From Glaciimonas sp. (GTDB lineage: Bacteria; Pseudomonadota; Gammaproteobacteria; Burkholderiales; Burkholderiaceae), in NCBI GenBank assembly GCA_014377145.1, contig JACMQE010000064.1:1-9326 (forward strand): DNA of 9,326 nucleotides, in the 5' to 3' direction. The notes beneath the pieces were generated by a model. It ran no database searches and had not been told where the DNA came from. It saw nothing but the letters and a program-made list of their open reading frames with translations. Numbering within the stretch: the first letter of the stretch is position 1; each line of letters starts with the position of its first letter. Below, in pieces: positions 6,463-9,326 of the stretch. A program made the translations under genes and the position numbers.

Positions 6463-7547
6463 ACGAATTTCTTTTCTAGCACAAAATAAAATTTAATATA
6501 ACCTAGCCCCGGCATTGTTGGGTGTGCAAACTTAACCGCCCACCCCTTTTGCTGGACACACCTTACAATTTCACGGAAGGATTCGTATGTAAATGTATGG
6601 TGATGAATGTCGCTACCTTCAGTATATTTCTGTGAAGCATAATCAAAAATATTCGCATCTGACGGCTTCTAAAAAGCCCTTTCAGTAATACTCAACACAA
6701 TGTTCTAAGTCGCGCGTAGGTGACGGTGATTCATAGTTTTCAATTAAATGCGCAAGGGTTGCTGGAGCACGCCTGCTGTCAAAGGTCTTGGTCATGTCCG
6801 AAACGACCAATACCAATGAACCACCTGATGTTAGCGCGCTGCAGCACGAACTGATTGCCGCGATTGGGTTATTCGTACGCCCAATGAGATTATATGCAAC
6901 CACGAAATCCAGTGATGCATCTGGTATGCCTGCCAATGTTTTTATATCGGTAACGTAATTGGGACAGATCAGATCGTACGCCTTTTGCCCTGGGGTACAT
7001 CACAGCCTTCAATGATTCGTACGAAAACGCGTCAGCAAAGCCGAACTGCACTTGATTGTCACTGAAAATGGTGACACTCCAACACCGAACTCCACACCTG
7101 TTCCATGAAGATGAGAGGATGCAATCTCGCGAAGGTCAACGCTGATCAGATTGATGTTTCCTACATCTGATATGTTGTTGGTAGGTGCGACCCCACCATT
7201 TAGGAAGTAGTACAGCATCTCGGGCTTCACGTCAACGACATCGGTAAACAAATTGAATCCATTTCGATTCAGCTATTTGCCATTCCTAACGCAGTGACAC
7301 CGCTATTTATCGACATAAAAAACTTTTTCAACAAACGCAGATGTAGTTGAGCGTGGAAGTAAACCAGGTAACGATTTTTCCATTTTTACGCCAATTTTTT
7401 TTAACTGGGGACTATTGGCGATTAGGGAGCATGCGAGTTCAGAAAATCTAGGCGGCAAAAACCAAATAGGCCGCCGAGCCTGTTTCGCACTGCGCGAACA
7501 CACCCATTGGAACCAGATAGCGTTACCTCAAGGTTCTTTGCGATCAT
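6459..7547 (-). pseudogene. Class I SAM-dependent methyltransferase pseudogene
   Basis: The gene can be followed from an ATG at 7547, overlapping the lipoprotein stop in ATGA, to a TGA at 6461-6459, overlapping the next start in GTGA, but only by changing frame. Frame 7251-7048 gives NGGVAPTNN, NLISVDLREIA and the SAM-binding motif I GVEFGVGVSPF. A frameshift near 7048-7051 leads to FADAFSYESLKAVMYP. A one-base insertion in the C run at 6992-6995 restores the first frame: PGQKAYDLICP, then IPDASLDFVVAYN and SGGSLVLVV. An extra T near 6684 then shifts to ERAF, a TAG stop (6671-6669), and a C-terminal tail containing SDIHHHTFTYESF and IKFYFVLEKKFV. Further stops at about 7309 and 7279 and another frame change near 7425 break the N-terminal part. 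The block where the family has a His-rich V-I-E-H segment reads NLIGRT, suggesting substitutions as well. Intact, it would have been about 360 residues, probably O-methylating a glycan or precursor. No stretch longer than 300 bases here lacks a trace of this gene. Confidence 0.85.
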
Positions 7548-7864
7548 TTCAAGGGCTGTGGGTCCTCTGGGATAGCATTGAAATCTGCGCTACTGATTTC
7601 GGCAACCGCATCGGGTTGAAAGCCGTTCTTCGCTAGCCAACTGCCATCAGTAATCCAGCTGCGCTTCCCGTTTTTGACGAGATACCAGCCATCGTCTTTG
7701 CCGCGATTAGCGGCTGGTTGATGAACAATTTTTCCCTCATATTTCTGCGCGATGGCTGAAATCACTGCTCCGGTCTTAGCTGCATCTTGGGTGTTCTCTC
7801 CACAGGCGCTCAATACGAAAATCGAGGCGAGTGTGAAGGCGAGTTTGGTGAATTTGAATGACAT
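7544..7864 (-). CDS. Small lipoprotein carrying the shared C-terminal domain
   Basis: The 106-residue product begins with Lys residues, a hydrophobic stretch and the lipobox LSAC (18-21), so it should be cleaved and lipidated at Cys21. Residue +2 is Gly, not Asp, so outer-membrane sorting by Lol is possible. After a short linker (22-37), residues 38-106 form a compact domain rich in Trp and Gly (DDGW, GKRSWITDGSWL, FNAIPED). Its ungapped match to the last 69 residues of the 766-residue membrane protein is described under the repeat entries. From memory, the Y-L-V..G.(K/R)R.I pattern followed by a V..I....(F/L)..IP ending occurs as a short module in various secreted proteins, but I cannot name a family with confidence. 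ATG 7864 has AGAGGA eight bases upstream and follows the glycosyltransferase stop by 18 bases. Function is unknown; it may act in the periplasm on the same glycan or partner as the membrane protein. Confidence 0.85.
   Translation of the reverse strand: MSFKFTKLAFTLASIFVLSACGENTQDAAKTGAVISAIAQKYEGKIVHQPAANRGKDDGWYLVKNGKRSWITDGSWLAKNGFQPDAVAEISSADFNAIPEDPQPLK
7547..7753 (-). repeat. Shared 69-residue domain, copy 1 (C-terminus of the lipoprotein)
   Basis: This encodes residues 38-106 of the lipoprotein. It is the partner of the copy at 4165-4371: 29 of 69 residues are identical with no gap. Both copies end their gene, and together they flank the methyltransferase pseudogene and most of the membrane protein gene. 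Confidence 0.85.
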
Positions 7865-7872
7865 GGTTATTT

Positions 7873-7878
7873 TCCTCT
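7873..7878 (-). promoter_or_regulatory. Ribosome-binding site for the lipoprotein
   Basis: Reads AGAGGA on the minus strand, eight bases before ATG 7864. It lies in the 18-base gap after the glycosyltransferase stop TAA and supports the chosen lipoprotein start. Confidence 0.7.
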
Positions 7879-7882
7879 GAGG

Positions 7883-9184
7883 TTAAGGTTGGGTTGTGGC
7901 AACAAATAAACTGCCAATAGGTTGTGTATGGTGAGCGGCTATTGGTTGATCGAATACGAATTTTGCTACTTCGCCGAGGCTGCTGTCCCAGTCACCCGCA
8001 TTATCGAAAATATCGTTGGCTGCACGCTGGCGCAGGGGTGCCAGATCATCGTAGTGATCAAGCGCATAAGACAGCGTAGCTGCCAGGCAGGTTGCACTCG
8101 GGGCGGAAAGTAGACAATTTTGGCCATCCTTCAACAACCAGGTGTTAGCCTGATTGAAATTAGTCACCACGATTGCACCACATGCCATCAACTCAAATGG
8201 CAGATAGGAGGGGTGCTTGGTCATCATCATCACAAATCCGGCATGGCAACTGCGATAGAGGTCACCCGTTGCAGCATAGGGCAACATTCCGATGCTGCGT
8301 ACGACACCTGTCAATCCATATTCTGCAGGATTCCAGCCGGCTCCAGCGCACACGATATCAATTGCATCACCGTATTTTTCCTTCAGTCGCTGTAAGGCCG
8401 CAGCAGCCAGCTCGAAGCCGTTGCGTGGTGTGCCAGGCCGGGCATAGTAGAAAAGCCTCTTGGGCGACGAAGCCTTTTTTCCAGTGCTAGGATAAAACAC
8501 GGTCTTGTCGATAGTCGGCTTGAGCACTACTGCGCTACCGCCGTAGTCACGCTCATAAATTTCTTTCAGCGATTGTGTATTGGCTATGCCATAAAAACCG
8601 AACCGATAGCTCAGTTCGGCTTGCGCATAGGTGCTACCCGCCGGGTAAAAGGCTGGTTCGAAGTCCTGAATCATGTAGAACTTGTAGCCGGTGTTCTGCA
8701 CACCGAGAAGCACGTAAGCGGTGGTCCAAAGAGTTGCGACGGAATAATCGGAGGGAGGTATGTTGATGATTGCGTGCGTTGTATCGAGAACAATCACCTC
8801 GGCTTGCGACAATAAAGGAAAGGCAAGCGAAATGTTGGCGCTAACCTCTGCGGCATTTGCGGAACCACAAATCAAAATGCGCTGCTTGATTCCATGGCAA
8901 CGTTGCAGATACTCCGCAAGTCGAAGTATCGTCATGATGCCGCCGTAAAATGGATTATCAAACTGGGGGAGATACCAGTTACATATCCGGTCCTTAACAC
9001 TGGCGGCAATACGTTCCGGGTGTTGCTGTTGTCGCTGCATCTGCTCGGGTGTGCAGTCAATGATGTTCGCGAGCTGCATAGCATCGCGCGTGTAACCAAC
9101 CCAAGTGCTCTGCGAGCGAACAAAGGCGTCCCCCAGAAGTTGTTGTGCGACCTTACGGATAGCAGATTTGATATATCTCTTCAT
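7883..9184 (-). CDS. WsaF-like GT4 glycosyltransferase (rhamnosyltransferase family)
   Basis: This is a 433-residue soluble GT-B enzyme. The N-terminal half has NWYLPQFDNPFYGG (69-82), then a Rossmann-like half ending in YMIQDFEPAFYPAGSTYAQA (170-189). That block is characteristic of the family of WsaF, the dTDP-rhamnose-dependent rhamnosyltransferase of Geobacillus S-layer glycan assembly. The C-terminal half has LFYYARPGTPRNGFEL (244-259), a GAGW turn (281-284) and HPSYLPFELMACGAIVV (324-340). Glu331 there corresponds to the acidic residue that binds the donor nucleotide-sugar ribose in GT4 enzymes. No signal peptide is evident, so it should act on the cytoplasmic face on a lipid-linked glycan. 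The start ATG 9184 shares an ATGA with the stop of the upstream gene. Rhamnose as donor is likely from the family but not proven by this sequence, and no dTDP-rhamnose synthesis genes are in the window. Confidence 0.85.
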   Translation of the reverse strand: MKRYIKSAIRKVAQQLLGDAFVRSQSTWVGYTRDAMQLANIIDCTPEQMQRQQQHPERIAASVKDRICNWYLPQFDNPFYGGIMTILRLAEYLQRCHGIKQRILICGSANAAEVSANISLAFPLLSQAEVIVLDTTHAIINIPPSDYSVATLWTTAYVLLGVQNTGYKFYMIQDFEPAFYPAGSTYAQAELSYRFGFYGIANTQSLKEIYERDYGGSAVVLKPTIDKTVFYPSTGKKASSPKRLFYYARPGTPRNGFELAAAALQRLKEKYGDAIDIVCAGAGWNPAEYGLTGVVRSIGMLPYAATGDLYRSCHAGFVMMMTKHPSYLPFELMACGAIVVTNFNQANTWLLKDGQNCLLSAPSATCLAATLSYALDHYDDLAPLRQRAANDIFDNAGDWDSSLGEVAKFVFDQPIAAHHTQPIGSLFVATTQP

Positions 9185-9326
9185 GACTTGAGCCTTAGTG
9201 GGCTAACCTGATCAAAGGCCGGGTTGAAATATGGGTCAACATGGAATAGAACACCATCATTCGGCCAACTTTTTTCTGGTGACTTGTCCAAATATACCCT
9301 GGCAAAAGGGTCGATTAATCCTCTTC
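9181..9326 (-). CDS. C-terminal end of an unrecognised protein (5' part off the right edge)
   Basis: An open frame enters from the right edge and ends at TGA 9183-9181, overlapping the start of the WsaF-like gene in ATGA. The visible tail is 47 residues. It begins RGLIDPFARVYLDKS and ends PYFNPAFDQVSPLRLKS, with no hydrophobic segment. It is open throughout and joins its neighbour with the same overlap seen elsewhere in the operon, so I take it as a real gene of the same transcript. I do not recognise the family; a glycosyltransferase or other glycan-assembly protein would fit the context, but the fragment is too short to say. Confidence 0.65.
   Translation of the reverse strand, partial: RGLIDPFARVYLDKSPEKSWPNDGVLFHVDPYFNPAFDQVSPLRLKS

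Noticed and set aside
6682..7503. Three short minus-strand open frames (6682-6936, 7009-7251, 7303-7503) as separate small genes
   Set aside because: They lie in one frame and, with intervening frames, rebuild a single methyltransferase. The first and second carry its SAM-binding and central motifs. I treat them as pieces of one pseudogene.
8220..8232. Repeated tcatcatcatcac, looking like a short simple repeat or phase-variable tract
   Set aside because: It encodes the V-M-M-M-T run inside a conserved part of the WsaF-like enzyme, is very short, and its three-base unit would not shift the frame.

Overview
This is a tightly packed, entirely minus-strand stretch of a cell-surface polysaccharide (O-antigen, capsule or glycan decoration) locus from a Gram-negative bacterium. 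A secreted lipoprotein with a clear lipobox, an SMR-type small transporter and a WsaF-like glycosyltransferase fit a proteobacterium, perhaps a betaproteobacterium, but nothing in the window fixes the genus. Base composition is moderate overall, with one conspicuously AT-rich gene in the middle. I see no RNA genes, CRISPR array, insertion sequence or attachment site.

Transcription runs from the right edge (position 9326) to the left edge (position 1). The order is: the C-terminal end of an unrecognised gene (9181-9326); a WsaF-like GT4 glycosyltransferase (7883-9184); a small lipoprotein (7544-7864); a wrecked SAM-dependent methyltransferase pseudogene (about 6459-7547); a 766-residue polytopic membrane protein that looks like a GT-C-type glycosyltransferase (4162-6462); a GT2 glycosyltransferase with two C-terminal membrane segments, of the polyprenyl-phosphate type (3105-4130); an FAD-dependent oxidoreductase (1966-3105); an NAD-dependent epimerase/dehydratase-like protein (1146-1940); a TIM-barrel sugar isomerase/epimerase-like protein (313-1149); and the first 105 codons of an SMR/EamA-like small transporter (1-316). 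Six of the junctions are stop/start overlaps (ATGA, GTGA or TGATG), so this reads as one operon with translational coupling. No gap is long enough to hold an internal promoter that I can recognise.

Two things stand out. First, the last 69 residues of the membrane protein and the last 69 residues of the little lipoprotein align without a gap at 29 of 69 identities, and the resemblance is still visible in the DNA. One extracytoplasmic domain therefore exists here both as a free lipoprotein and as the tail of a predicted glycan-building membrane protein. Second, the left half has the parts list of a lipid-linked sugar decoration system: GT2 polyprenyl-sugar synthase, SMR flippase and GT-C transferase. 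Inserted in it are an FAD enzyme, an NAD enzyme and an isomerase that could remodel the sugar. The logic resembles the two-step oxidation/reduction epimerisation of mycobacterial decaprenyl-phosphoryl ribose, but with different protein families.

The methyltransferase between the two copies of the shared domain is dead. Its reading frame can be followed across at least three frameshifts and a nonsense codon, yet it keeps its original overlaps with both neighbours.
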